In this document: positions 34,213 to 46,000 of the stretch, piece after piece
How the letters are laid out: each line of letters opens with the position of its first letter
How positions within the stretch are numbered: position 1 is the first letter of the stretch
Source of the DNA: Lantana camara
Lineage: Eukaryota; Streptophyta; Magnoliopsida; Lamiales; Verbenaceae
Assembly (NCBI GenBank): GCA_037501455.1
Contig: CM074862.1
Location: 82,700,001-82,764,000 of the forward strand
Reading direction: 5' to 3'
Length of the DNA: 64,000 nucleotides
Translations under genes and position numbers: made by a program
Notes under the pieces: generated by a model
The model's input: the letters and a program-made list of their open reading frames with translations, nothing else
Told to the model about the DNA's origin: nothing
Databases searched by the model: none

Positions 34213-35502
34213 TTGAATTTAAATTGCATACATTGTAAATAGTATGAATTCTTTTGCTACATTGGGTATGAGTGCTTCGTTTCTATGTAAATTGATACCG
34301 GAATTTCGTGTAAATTTGGTATGTTGAACTTGTACGTGTCTTGTATATGGATATTTGTTCGTTTCGCATTTTCGGATTTATTTGCATATGTTTCGATTTA
34401 ATTTGAATTTTGGAATCCAAGTCGGGGGCTAATGAGCAATTAGCGCACCCTTGGTTCCGTATTTAATATCTTGAGCTCGGGAACTCGGATTAGAGTTCCG
34501 TCAACTTCGCTGAACTCGCAACAAAAATTCGAGTTTAGTGAACTTAGCCTTATAATTTTCCGAAGTCATTTGAACCACCGAACTTCAACCGAAAAATGAA
34601 ACTGCGACGAAACTGACCCTTTGTTACTAAATTGGCCATATCTTATCCAATCTTTAACCAAATTAACCATGGTTGGAGGCTATGAAACCCTAACTCAACC
34701 ACCTAACCTGATATACTATGCCCTAACCGAACTAACCCTCACCCAAACCACAAACTTTTGCTAAAGTCACTGCTTTCCAGTTTCTTCACGTAACCTAGCT
34801 TTCCTTAGAGATTTTGGAGCTCAAATCTCATCCAACTTTCATCCAATCAACAAGGTAAGATTAGGGTTGTAATATATGTTCATTCCTGATCATTTTCATC
34901 TATTCATCCCTAAATTTGATCATGGTTTCATGCATTTTTGGCTGATTTTGCAATATGGACGATTTTGAGCATTTATATTGATCTTCCTCGATTCTTAATG
35001 GGTTTGAATGATTCCAAGCCTGAAAATGATTGTTTTGATGTCTTCTTCTCATTTATGATCATTGATTATATGGTAGTTGGAGTATTTATGAGATATCACT
35101 TATGGGTTTTTGAGAAATTTTCATGAAATGGCCACGTATGCTTTCCTTTCTCGTATGAACTCTTTTGGGACTGAATTATATGTTGGATTAGGGTTGTTTT
35201 GCTGCATATTGGATGGTCTATTTATCTGAATTTGATGGGATTAAAGAAGGATCAAAGGTTGCCCTGTTTTTCGTAAATTTTGGCATGAATCTGGACTGAT
35301 TTTAGCTGCTGAAAACTGTTGTATCTTCTTGTTGTTGCTGTCAGTCTTTGTGAGAGATGTTAGAGCTGATTTGCTGCTGAATTCCATGTCTTTTTGTTGA
35401 TGCATCAGTTGCCTTTAGTTGCTGTAGCTTTTGCTCTGTTTTGAGCAAGAAAACAGGGGAGCTTTGAGCTTTGTTCTGCTGCTGCGTGCGTTTCTGTTGT
35501 CT

Positions 35503-35623
35503 CTCCCCGGCCGGGGAGATTTTGTACATAAAAGTACCTAGCCGGGGAGCCTTCTTCCAAAAACCTACTGCATGTCGTCCCCGGCCGGGTAGTTTTGGCC
35601 TGAAAATCTCCCCGGGCGGGGAG
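35503..35623 (+). repeat. Four-palindrome cassette in family A 3' LTR
   Basis: The same four cores and 31-43-31 spacing as at 17067-17187. The second core is damaged (CCTAGCCGGGG, with CCGG changed to CTAG), while the first (CTCCCCGGCCGGGGAG) and the others are unchanged. Confidence 0.85.
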
Positions 35624-37497
35624 TGTGCGTCTGGAAACTGCTGCTGCTGTTGCTTTTGCTGTTATGTATGGCTGTTGCTGCTTTAGTTTTTCCCCTTTTT
35701 CCTTCATGCATATTGAGTAGCTGAATGTTGCAGATATATATATATGTTCCTGCATGAAAATTGTGATGGTTAATGTATTGAATTGCATGCATGCATTAGT
35801 TAGGTAAATTGCATGAATTTTAGGATTTTGCATGCATGTTGTGTTGTGCATGTGTTGTACGTGCATGGCATGCATATATATATAATATATAATATAATGT
35901 GATATATATATATATGTATATTTAATTATATAATTATATATGTTTATTAGATATTAATTGTTATCTAATTCATGTTTTATTTAATTTCCTAAATTTAATT
36001 GAATGTATTTAATTGTTTATTTTCTAATTGTAAATGTGATTGAATGTATTTAATTGTCTAATTTCTAATTTTATATGTGATTTACTTTGTGCTAAGATTT
36101 AATTGAAATTCTTGAATTAAGTTGATTGAAAATGTGAATTATGATTTGAACGAACGTGAGTGAATGATGGAATGACTTGATTATATGAATTAAATTCCTT
36201 AATCGTGCACATGAACATTTCATAACATAATTTCATCTTTTATACGTTCATGTCATAATCATTATATTGCCGAGCGTCTTATATGGTCATATTGAGTCTC
36301 ACTTCACGTTTATTGCACAGATTTTGATCCTGTTGGAGGCGAGGCCGGTCCTTGAGGCTTTCGTGTCTTCTTTTGTCAGTACAAGGTGGGTTTTTCTTCT
36401 ATGTAGATACAAGACCCTATATATACCTTCAATGTGAAAGCTTTCGACCAAAATTATATATATATAGAGAGTCGTTTTAAAGAGTAAATGTTTTCAACGT
36501 AAAGCCTTATTTTATGAACCTTACCTAATGTTTTGGCGAGAAATGATCGAATGCACGAATGGGGCCCAGGGACTTAGTGTGAGTGGCTATCCGGGGAAGC
36601 ACGGGCCGACGGTGATCCCTCACATTAGTTCCACCAATGAACGGCGTAACCGGACCTCGTTAGGAGTTAGCGAGGAATGGACGCTGAGCGCCATCTGGGG
36701 AGTCATGTAACCCCTTTTGGTCAATGAATGGGTGGTCGGGCCTTGCAAACCCACCACCAACCCGGAGGAAGAAGGTGTAAATGTTAATGAATGTGCACAA
36801 AAGATTTATTGCATGAAAAGAATGAATAAATGAATGTTTAAATGGTTTACACAAGGTGTTGGTTGGAAATAATGCACGCCCACTCGCCGAGCCACTAAAG
36901 ATCTAATGTTAATGATTCGCTATAATCCCTTTGGATGATTTCTATTCACCCACTTGGGAAAGTCTTTAAAAAACCTCACTTGGGATTATAGCTTGCATGT
37001 GATTGTTTAATTACCGTCATATATTCTATTTATGCCCTGTTTTATACCCACCAGTCCCTTTTGGACTGAACCCGTTTGGTTTTCAGCTGTGTTGTGCAGG
37101 TGTTGAGGGAGCTAGGCGGGAATACGAGTCCTAGGTCTTGCATTCGTCTCTAGCTCTTATATTTTGAATCTTACACTTGCATACTTTTATTTCGATCATT
37201 ATATATGTATATTGATGTAGAGCGTACATGTTTTGGGCCGTGATGGCAATTGATGATGTATATGACTGATTTTGGAGCTTGGATGCTCATGGTACATATA
37301 TATATATGGTATATGTTCGTTTATTGCTTCCGCTTTAATGTTTTATATTGTTATATGGTTTTAAGGGTTAGCCCGCCTAGCTTAGAGTGTGTGTTTGTCC
37401 CCGTTCGTCGTGATTTGGCTCGGGTATGGATCGTCCATTTCATATTCGGGTCGGGTCTCGGTGCGGGGGATGTGACGCCTTGCGCTCGGGTGTTACA

Positions 37498-37912
37498 CAC
37501 AACCTTTCATACTATTCACTAGAGCGCTATATGTTTGAATTTTACTTTGTTAACTAAATAAATATTTAGTTTTTAGTAAATATATTATGTCTTGTATAGT
37601 TATCCAAAAAACCAAAGATTTTGTATACATTTAGTTGTTATTAATTTAATTCAAATTAAAATATCTTTTTACGATATCATCCATACATATACAAATCAAA
37701 TAATATCCGTATAAACAATTTCACATTTAATTAAAATAAACTAAAATAAACTACAAATGCTAAGTCATTTTTGAATGAATAAAAGTAGAGCTGTAAACTA
37801 TATATAAATAAACTATACAGTAGAAAAATTAATTATTATAGTGTATTAATTATTTTTGAAAGAATATATTATCCGCACGTCGACATGGGGTATTAATTAG
37901 TTGTGTTTAGAA
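37498..37912. other. AT-rich stretch between the Tekay LTR and the Mutator-like element
   Basis: About 415 bp of AT-rich DNA with no open frame, repeat or known motif that I can see. It ends in TGTTTAGAA (37904-37912), the left copy of the Mutator-like element's target duplication. It may be intron or upstream DNA of the kinase gene that resumes at 39351. Confidence 0.5.
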
Positions 37913-39212
37913 GGCAAAATTGCAAAAATCGTCCTGTAACTTATACCTTTTCGGATTTCAGTCCTTTTTGATATTTCGTTTTCAATTTTGTCCTCTAATT
38001 TAAAAAAATTTGCAATTTTCGTCCGATTTTGACCCAAAATTGAAAATTCCCCGATTTTTGCTGAGATGGCATGAATCCGGGCCTAATTTGGGGATTTTTT
38101 TGTCTTACTGGACCCATTAAAGATTAGTAAGCTGCCATGTGGAAATTTAAAAAAATTAAAAAATATATATACACACACACATGGCAAATTAAAAAATATT
38201 ATATAAATAATGTATATATGATATTTATATACATTATATATGTATATATTTTTAAAATTTTATAAATAAATAATGTATATTATACACTAATAAATAATAA
38301 TAAAATATACCATATATTTATATATTATAATATATATTACATATTACTTATATATATATATATAACTTATTGCACCAGGCCACCGGAATCAAACCGCACA
38401 GCACCATCGTACCACTCCAGCGCAGCACGACGCACCACCACGATCGGATGCCGGCGCCGACCGACCCCCCATCATCGTACCCCAATGGTATCCCATCGCA
38501 GCACCACCACAACACTCCGACGCCGACCGACGTCTCACCACCACCGCAGACCAACGTCGCTCCGAGCCTCCGGCACAGCACCACCGCTGCTCCCTGAGCG
38601 TGGATCTCTGTGTGTGTGTGGAGATCTGATTTTTTGTTTATGTGTGTGTGAATCTGATGGGTTGTGGTGGTTATGGTGTCTGTGAATCTGAATGGGGAAG
38701 GGGTAGGTGAGATGGATGGTGGTGGCAGCGGCGGCTGATTCGAAGAGAGGGCGACGAGATTGGTTGCTGGTGATGGTGGAGCCACAGGGGGAAGGAAGGC
38801 GGTGGACTTGGGGGATAGAGGTGGTGGTGGTTGCAATGGCGGCGGTGGCGGCAACCACTGGTGGGCAGGCGACATTTGCTGGAGAAGATGAGCTTTTTTT
38901 TATTTTCTTTATATGCATTTTTCTTTTTATTTGATATGTATATATTTTTTTAATTTTTATTTCTTTTAATTGACACCTCAACCCTCCATGTGAACAGTCA
39001 TGTAAGCTTTATTAATGAGTCAGCACAAAAATCCCCAAATTAGGCCCGAATTCATGCCACCTCAGCAAAAATTGGGTTTTTTCAATTTTGGGCCTAAATC
39101 GGACGAAAATTGCAAATTTTTTTAAATTAGAGGACAAAATTGAAAACACAATATCAAAAAGGACTGAAATCCAAAAAGGTGTAAGTTACAGGACGATTTT
39201 TGCAATTTTGTC
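37913..39212. mobile_element. Non-autonomous Mutator-like element (MULE) with ~210-240-bp terminal inverted repeats
   Basis: Ends GGCAAAATTGCAAAAATCG and CGATTTTTGCAATTTTGTC are inverted copies. The similarity runs from each end for at least 200 bp (37913 to ~38140 versus ~38987 to 39212). A perfect 9-bp direct repeat TGTTTAGAA flanks it (37904-37912, 39213-39221), as expected of Mutator-like transposases. Total length 1300 bp. The interior has AT microsatellites (38160-38360) and a GC-rich block (about 38370-38890) rich in CACCAC/GGTGGT triplets. No transposase domain is present, so it would move only with an outside transposase. The GC-rich block might be captured host DNA, but I recognise no gene in it. 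Confidence 0.88.
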
Positions 39213-39221
39213 TGTTTAGAA

Positions 39222-39707
39222 AACTACACAACTTAACTACTGACAACAATAAAAATAAAGAATTAATATTTCTTGCACAAATGAAACTTACTCTGAATTC
39301 AAATCCCTCATAATTTTTTCACTTAACATGTGTACGGGTTGTGTGTGCAGGGATTAATCGAATCCTACAGATAATCACTGGTGAGCTTTTAATCTTTTTT
39401 TTTTACTCTTTTTTCTATTTCTCTCAGTTAAGTTCAACGACTGTCAATATCTAAAAAACAGTGAATGGATTACAAACATCAAAACAAGATCTTTCTTAAC
39501 TTCAATTGTTGTTCAAGAAATTGACTACAAACTTCTTTTGTCTATCTAAAGTGGATCTTATCCACATTTATTTAAAACGGATATTATTTGTATCTGATTA
39601 TAGATCGATCAATTCTAACAATCAAACATCCGATCCAATTAATACTCACTAAATAAGTAAGGGTTTTACGGCTGAGAGAACTTCCAAGATATGTTCTCTT
39701 GTTTCAG
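39222..39707 (+). other. Intron-like sequence upstream of the kinase exon
   Basis: Apart from the possible 30-nt exon at 39351-39380, this stretch is AT-rich without coding signal. It ends in TCTCTTGTTTCAG (39695-39707), a strong 3' splice site directly before the transmembrane-encoding exon. Confidence 0.5.
39351..39380 (+). pseudogene. Candidate 30-nt micro-exon of the LRK10L-type kinase gene
   Basis: Thirty bases lie between a good acceptor (TGTGTGTGCAG) and donor (GTGAGC). One frame reads INRILQIIT. It sits 357 bases upstream of the TM-kinase exon, with intron-like DNA between (pyrimidine-rich tract 39391-39424). No homologous exon could be checked. Confidence 0.35.
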
Positions 39708-39922
39708 GAATTCTATACTCATGCTAGAAACTAAACTGAGCAATGCTAATTTAGTAAAGTTTGTTCGTCGTAGTGTTTGTAGTGCTTCAACTTGGGGGAA
39801 GAATCCTAATTGGAATGCCTTTTATGTTGGGGCTTCTAATCTACAAACTTTGAAGAAGGCATTTGTCCATGTTTCATGGAATAGAAGGGTTCCTGCAAAG
39901 CAACAACAACCTCATGCCAATT
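39708..39922 (+). pseudogene. LRK10L-type receptor kinase, exon part before the retrotransposon (TM and juxtamembrane)
   Basis: After the acceptor at 39707 one frame gives a hydrophobic stretch (VVVFVVLQLGGRILIGMPFM and LGLLIYKL), then TGA where the family has Arg, then RRHLSMFHGIEGFLQSNNN and LMP. This is the transmembrane helix and the RRHLSM...FLQ...NNLMP juxtamembrane signature of LEAF RUST 10-like receptor kinases. The exon is cut at 39922 by the CAATT target duplication. The same codons continue (IRYSYSNIKQM) at 62803. An in-frame TAA before the hydrophobic stretch and the TGA after it show decay beyond the insertion itself. The extracellular part (GUB_WAK/WAK_assoc type in this family) is not in the window. 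Confidence 0.75.
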
Positions 39923-40454
39923 TGTTATGAATCAACCTAATATATAACAAAATTAATGGAAATTGGTATTGGAATTAATAAAACAGTGGTGCAAACATTA
40001 CAGAGTTCTTAGAATGCATAAGAAGGAGATGGGAAATGAGAGAATTGAGAAACAGAAAGATAATGACTGATTTCTTGCTCCCAAAGTGAGCTAACAAACT
40101 CTATATACTCAATACAAAACGACATCCCAATCAACATCCTCAAAATGTCTTTTGCCGTTAGCCTGCGCCATGATCTTCACTGCTAGTGGTCCCCTTTCCA
40201 GCTGATCTTGGCTCTCATTCTTAATCGTTAGATTAGATGCCAAATCCACGGCTGAGTTGAGCTTCCTCCCCATTTGAAATACAGCCGCAGGATGTTCCCC
40301 TCCCAATCCAACGATGGAGATTTGGACTTCATTTAACCTCGCGACGTCGTTTTGCTTAATGCTTTTAAAACAGATCCGACGGTCATGATAGATTGCCATC
40401 CAACGGTTTAGGTTTAAACTTCCAATTTCCTCCATTTTAACCAAGAACATAACA
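39923..40454 (-). repeat. 3' LTR of the Reina-like element
   Basis: 532 bp, beginning TGTTATGAATCAACC on the plus strand and ending CATAACA. On the minus strand it is preceded by AAAATGGGGAG, the polypurine tract (about 40455-40470). The pol reading frame runs on into it. Confidence 0.92.
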
Positions 40455-41181
40455 TTACACTCCCCATTTTCAGATCCTTGACCACAAGGATCAAAGTCAG
40501 GAAACTTTCTTACAATCATGTTATAATCCTCCCATATAGCATCCTCAAGCCCTGAGTGAACCCACTGAATGAGTAGTTGAGGAACTGGGCGGTTGATTCT
40601 GGGAATAAGCCTTCTCTCAAGCACAACAGTAGGGTAAATCTTGAATGTTCCACTATCTGCCATCTCTGGTAACTCAGAACAAGTCACATGCTTGTTTCCC
40701 ACTTTTTTCTTAAGTAATGACATATGGAATGAATTTGGTTATTTGCTGGGAGTGCCAATTTATAAGCGACCACACCAATTTTGTCTGTAATTTGATAAGG
40801 GCCAAAGTATCTTGGTATGAGCTTGAGATTCCTTCTTAAAGCCACAGAAGTCTGCTTATAGGGTTGGATTTTAAGATAAACCATGTCCCCCACCTCAAAG
40901 ACTCTCTCAGTTCTTCCTTTGTCAGCATACATTTTCATCCTGCTCTGAGCAAACTCCAAAGCCTCCTTCAACACAGCATTAAACCTCTGCCTTTCTTGCA
41001 ACAGATTACTGACATCAACATTCTTACTTGAATCATAAGGGCCAAGGATATTTTTGCTTGGGGAATATCCATAAAGAGCTTGAAATGGAGTGGTCTTCAA
41101 ACTTGAATGATAATTAGTATTGTACCAATATTCAGCTAAGGACAACCATCTCTTCCACAATTTACGCTTGTAATGGCACAT
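40109..41181 (-). pseudogene. Reina integrase C-terminus and chromodomain, frameshifted, running into the 3' LTR
   Basis: 41181-40715 continues in the same frame: WKRWLSLAEYWYNTNYHSSL, ALYGYSP, VYLKIQPYKQ, LIPRYFGPYQI (GPY/F module), LPANNQIHS. Near 40715 a small indel shifts the frame. The chromodomain (YPTVVLERRLIPRINRPVPQ, LLIQWVHSGLEDAIWEDY) reads in the next frame from 40723. This frame passes the polypurine tract without a stop and continues for about 115 codons into the LTR, to 40109. Whether the extension is ever translated is unknown. Confidence 0.85.
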
Positions 41182-41217
41182 ACTCCTAAGATAATTCTCC
41201 AGACACTGATTTATCCT

Positions 41218-43037
41218 CTAAGTTTGGCCATCAGTCTGAGGGTGGTAAGCTGTTGACATAGCTAATGATGTTCCTAACAGCTTGAAAAGCTCCTTCCAGA
41301 ATTTGCTTGTAAAAATCTTGTCTCTGTCAGAGACAATGGTGTGTGGCATTCCATGTAGCTTATAGACATTATCCAGGAATAGCTTAGCTACTATTTCAGC
41401 TGAGTAGGGATGTGATAAGGCAAAGAAATGGTTGTATTTGCTGAATCTATCCACTACAACCATGATTGCATTCTTTCCCTCTGAATTAGGAAGACCTTCC
41501 ACAAAATCCATAGATAAATGGATCCAAGCCTGATCTGGAATTGGTAAGGGTTGAAGTAAACCAGGGTACTTCACATTTTCATGCTTAACCCTTTGACATA
41601 TGTCACATTCTTTGACCCACCTCTCCACATCTTGCCTAAGTTTTGGCCAAATGAACATAGATTTTACTCTCTGATATGTGCCCATAATTCCAGAATGACC
41701 ACCTAATGAAGTGTCATGCAATGATTTAATGATCCTCTGCTTCAATTCATGACCATCACCTACACAGACTTTTCCTTTCCTCCTTAACAAACCCCCAATC
41801 AAAGTGAATTCAGGAAAGACAGCAGGATCCACTGATTTAGCTTGCACAATATGTGAATACACAGTATCATTCAAATAAGTGTCACTCACTTCTGTTATCC
41901 AAGCAGGAATTACTGAAGAGATGAGGCTACATTGCATAGAAGGATGATCAACACGAGATAAGGCATCAGGAACCTTGTTTTCAATGCCTTTCTTATATTG
42001 TACCTCATAGTCAAATCCCAGAAGTTTTGAGATCCATCTTTGTTGCAAAACAGTTCCTATCCTCTGTTCAAGCATGTGTTTCAAGCTTTGTTGATCTGAT
42101 TTGATTATGAAGTGGTTTCCTTGTAAGTAATGTTTCCACTTATTCACAGCTAACAAAATGGCCAGAAATTCCTTTTCATATACTGACAAGCCCTGATTCT
42201 TTTCCCCCAAAGCTTTACTTAGATAAGCTATGGGTCTGTTATTCTGCATCAACACTGCCCCAATTCCTCCTATACTAGCATCAGTTTCCAAGACAAATGT
42301 TTCGTTGAAATCAGACAAAATAAGCACAGGGGGGGTTGTTACAACTTTCTTGAGACTTTCAAAGGCATATTGTGCACTTTCACTCCATTTAAAACTGTCC
42401 TTCTTAAGCAAATCTGTCAGTGGCTTGCTGATCAACCCATAATTCTGTATGAATTTTCTATAGTACCTTGTGAGACCAAGAAAACCCCTTAGTTGTTTCA
42501 CATTTTTAGGAATTGGCCAATTTACCATACTCTTAATCTTTTCTGGATCAGTGGTTACTCCTGCCTCAGAAATAATGTGACCAAGATAATCTATCTGTTC
42601 CTTCCCAAAGCTGTATTTTTTTCTCTTGGCATACAATACATGTTTCCTTAACAGCTCAAAAACTGTCTTCAAATGATTCAAGTGATCCTTCCAAGTTTTG
42701 CTATAGATAAGGATGTCATCAAAGAAGACCAAAATAAACTTTCTGAAATAAGGAAAGAAGATGCGATTCATCAGGGACTGGAATGTTGCTGGTGCATTGC
42801 ACAACCCAAATGGCATTACTAAGAACTCATAATGTCCATTGTGGGTTACAAAACTGGTCTTTGCAATATCAGTATCCCTCATTCTGATTTGGAAATAGCC
42901 AGACCTTAAGTCAATCTTAGAAAAATATTTTGCCCCATTCAATTCATCTAACAATTCATCAATGACTGGAATAGGAAAGTTGTGCTTAATTGTTAAGGTG
43001 TTCAGGTACCTATAATCCACACACATCCTCCAGCTGC
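41218..43037 (-). pseudogene. Reina RT, RNase H and integrase core
   Basis: Resumes at RMCVDYRYLN and shows RT (IDLRSGYFQIRM, VFFDDILIYS), RNase H (VLETDASIGGIGAVL, YEKEFLAILLAVNKWKHYL, SDQQSLKHML, VPDALSR), integrase zinc finger (GGHSGIMGTYQR, CDICQRVKHEN), and the two catalytic Asp (MDFVEGLP, IVSDRDKIF). The frame ends in TAG (41218-41220) exactly at the codon for the catalytic Glu of the D,D-35-E triad, after HPQTDGQT. The part from 43038 upward belongs to the inserted LTR. Confidence 0.92.
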
Positions 43038-46000
43038 TGTAGCACCCGAGCGTAAGGTACCACATCCCCCGCACCGAGACCCGACCCGTATATGAAATGG
43101 AAGTCCATACACGTGCCGAATCCACGGCGAACGGGGACACAACACACACGCTATGCTAGGCGGGACTAACCCTTAAACCAATCAGTGCAGGAATCATAAA
43201 ATCAGAGTTAAAGAAAATCCGCGGAAGCAGAAACCACATAGCAAATATACAACGAACTAACAAGCTCCAAAAATAGATATACAAGAGCATTCAAATATGC
43301 AACGGCACTCACGGCCTACAAAATCATAACGCTCCAATCTATAACAGTATCAAATACAAAAGTAGTAATAACAATATGAGTATGAGACTGAAAAGAGGTG
43401 CTAAACATAAATGCAAGACCTAGACGACTTGAATTCCCGCCTAGCACTCCTATACCTGCACAAAACAGCTGAAAACAATCGGGTTCAGTCTAAAAGAGAC
43501 TGGTGGGTATAAAAACGGGGCATAAGATATATAATATCGCGTAATTTAAACAAATACATGCAAGCCCTAATCCCGTGTGAAGTTTGAAAGGAATTTACCA
43601 AGTGGTTAAAACAAAGAAGACATCAACGGGATTACGACGTTCATATTCATTCATAATTATTCATAAGGGTTTAAGCTCGGCGAGTGAGCGTGCACAATCT
43701 CCAACCTTCTCCTCGTGTAATCATATCATAATTATTGGTTATCACACATATCTTTCGTGCACATATATAAATGATCGTAATCATACATATACACCTTCTT
43801 CCTCCGGGTGGTGGACAAGTTAGCTAGACCTGACCACCGAATAAATCCGTGGCCAATGGGGGTACATGAATCCCCCAAAGGCACTCAGCTCCCATTCCTC
43901 GCTAAAACTCCTAGCGAGGGCCGGTATCACCGTAGTTGGTTGGAACTAGTATATGGGATCCCCGTCAGCCCTTGCTTCCTCGGTTAGCCACATATACTAA
44001 GTCCCGGGGCCCGATCTGTAATAAATAATAAATGTGTCTCGCCAAAACATAAGGTAGGGTTTCATAAATAAAAAGGGGTCAGACATTTGAAATCATTTAC
44101 CCAAAATGACTCGATTGATATAATTATATTATTTTGGCTTAAACTTGACACATAAGGGATTTATAGGGTTGTTTTAACTAATAGAAGAAAAACCCACCTT
44201 TATCAAGCAAAATAAAAGCACAAGCGTCTCAATGCTCGCCCTTGTTTCCGACCGAACCCGAATCTGTGCAAAAGAAAAGGTATGAGACGCAATGACCACA
44301 TATGACGCTCGGCAATGATGTGAATATGACATGAATGTATAAATGATCATTTTATATTATAAAAATGTTCATGTGCACGATTAAGGAATTTAAAACATAT
44401 AATTCAAATCATTCATTCATATGTTTCATTTGATTTCATAATTTCATAAATTCATAATTGCATAAATTCATATAGATTTCATAAATTTACAATATTCATA
44501 ACATTCATAATTTTATAAATTCATAATGCATAACAATTAATCTAAAATTCATTTAATAAGCACAACATATATTATCCAATTTCACATTTAGGAATAAAAT
44601 AAATAATTGAAACGTTCCATCAAAAGTCGATAATTAAATACGCAAAATGGAAATAATTTCAATAATTAAATTAAATCAAATAATATTTAAAATATATAAT
44701 AAATATATAATATATAATATATATATATAATAGACATATATAATATATGATATAATAACATATATATATACATTACATATATATAATAATATACCATGCA
44801 TGAAAAATACTACAATATATATATATAAACACACTCACACGTACACAGCCATGCATGCATTATATATATATATATTATACACTACACTTTCATGCATACA
44901 TATATATTATGTAAATATACATGCACACACCAAAAGCCATGCATGCAATCTCACTCACCCACACAGCCATGCATATATAATCACACAACACATATGTATA
45001 TACACTACACACACACAGCAGAAGCAGCAGACCCAGGTACGCGAGGAAGAAGAAGAAAAGCGGGCAAAAGAATTCAGAAAAACAGGGTGACACCCCCGTG
45101 TCACCCTCCCAGCCTTGGCCGAGACACGCCCGTGTCTCGGTACAGAGATCCCGGCCAAGTCTGCACCCCCGTGCCTCGCCTGAACTGCCAAAAATGGCAC
45201 GCCCGTGACGCGAGACAGCAGCAGCCTCTGTTTCACAGAACTGACGCAGAAACAGGGCAAGAAAAAGGCAGGAAAAGCAGGCAACAAAGGAGGCTAAACA
45301 AGATACAAAAGAGTTGCAAGAACTCAGTTAAAACACATGCTAAAAGCCCACAAAAAGACAGCATGAAGGGAAGAAGAAACTCAGCAATTGACAGCAACCA
45401 TTCAACGTGAAAAACAGGGCCAAAATTCCAAGAAAACAGGGCATGCTTAAACTCACTCCTTCTCCAACCATATACTCAGTTAAGGCCAACAATTGTGCAG
45501 CAAAATATCATACATTCAACAAGGAAATCAGTTCCAAAAGAGATCAATCAAAGCATGGAAGCATACGTGACCTTCCCATGGAATTTCTGAAAATTTCATA
45601 AATGATATCTCATCTATATCTCAACGAACATGAAATCAAAGATCATAAATGTTATGAGGAAGTCAAAACAATTAATATCAGGCTTGGAATCGATCAAAAC
45701 CATAGAGAAACGAAGAAGATCAAGATTTTGCCCAAAACTCTAACTTTCGGTAAAATGGCCCAGAAATGATTAAACCATGCTCAAACTTGTGAATGAAAGG
45801 ATGAAAATGAACAGAATTAATCATACAATACAACCCTAAGCTTACCTTGATGATTGGTTGAAGTTTGGAGAAGATTTGAGCTCCAAAATCTTTAAGGGAT
45901 GGAGGGTTACGGGACTGGAGAGAGAGGCAGAAGCTTTGGCTGAAGTTTGGGGTTTGTGAGAGGATAATATCGGTTAGGGCTTGATATGTACTGATAGATG

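Larger units (their letters stand above)
15431..37497 (+). mobile_element. Tekay/Del-type chromovirus (Ty3/gypsy), family A, split by a copia element
   Basis: Order: LTR (15431-19061), tRNA-Met primer site (19070), gag-protease-RT-RNase H-integrase-chromodomain in one frame, hairpin, polypurine tract, LTR (33846-37497). Very long LTRs (~3.6 kb), a C-terminal chromodomain and TGTGACGCC/TGTTACA ends fit the Tekay lineage. The two LTRs differ at roughly 45 positions by eye (about 1.2%), plus AT-microsatellite length. With a grass rate of 1.3e-8 per site per year that would be about half a million years (rough). Apart from the copia insertion the coding frame is uninterrupted. The left side continues into a stub of another copy, so no target duplication can be read. 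Confidence 0.9.
33846..37497 (+). repeat. 3' LTR of Tekay family A element
   Basis: 3652 bp with the same ends and landmarks as the 5' LTR: (AT)n 34149-34206, palindrome cassette 35503-35623, intron-like borders at 36386 and 37099, end TGTTACA at 37497. The following bases CACAA are the candidate target duplication, but its partner would lie beyond the truncated left side. Confidence 0.92.

Noticed and set aside
37250..37522. 90-codon plus-strand frame at the end of the Tekay 3' LTR
   Set aside because: Falls in LTR DNA and crosses the LTR border; the matching region of the 5' LTR does not preserve it.
38348..38875. 175-codon Pro-rich frame inside the Mutator-like element
   Set aside because: Low-complexity CACCAC/GGTGGT sequence open in several frames; no recognisable protein.
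44892..45410. 172-codon frame present three times with period 6656
   Set aside because: Lies across AT-rich DNA and the palindrome cassette of the family C LTR; it repeats because the LTR repeats.
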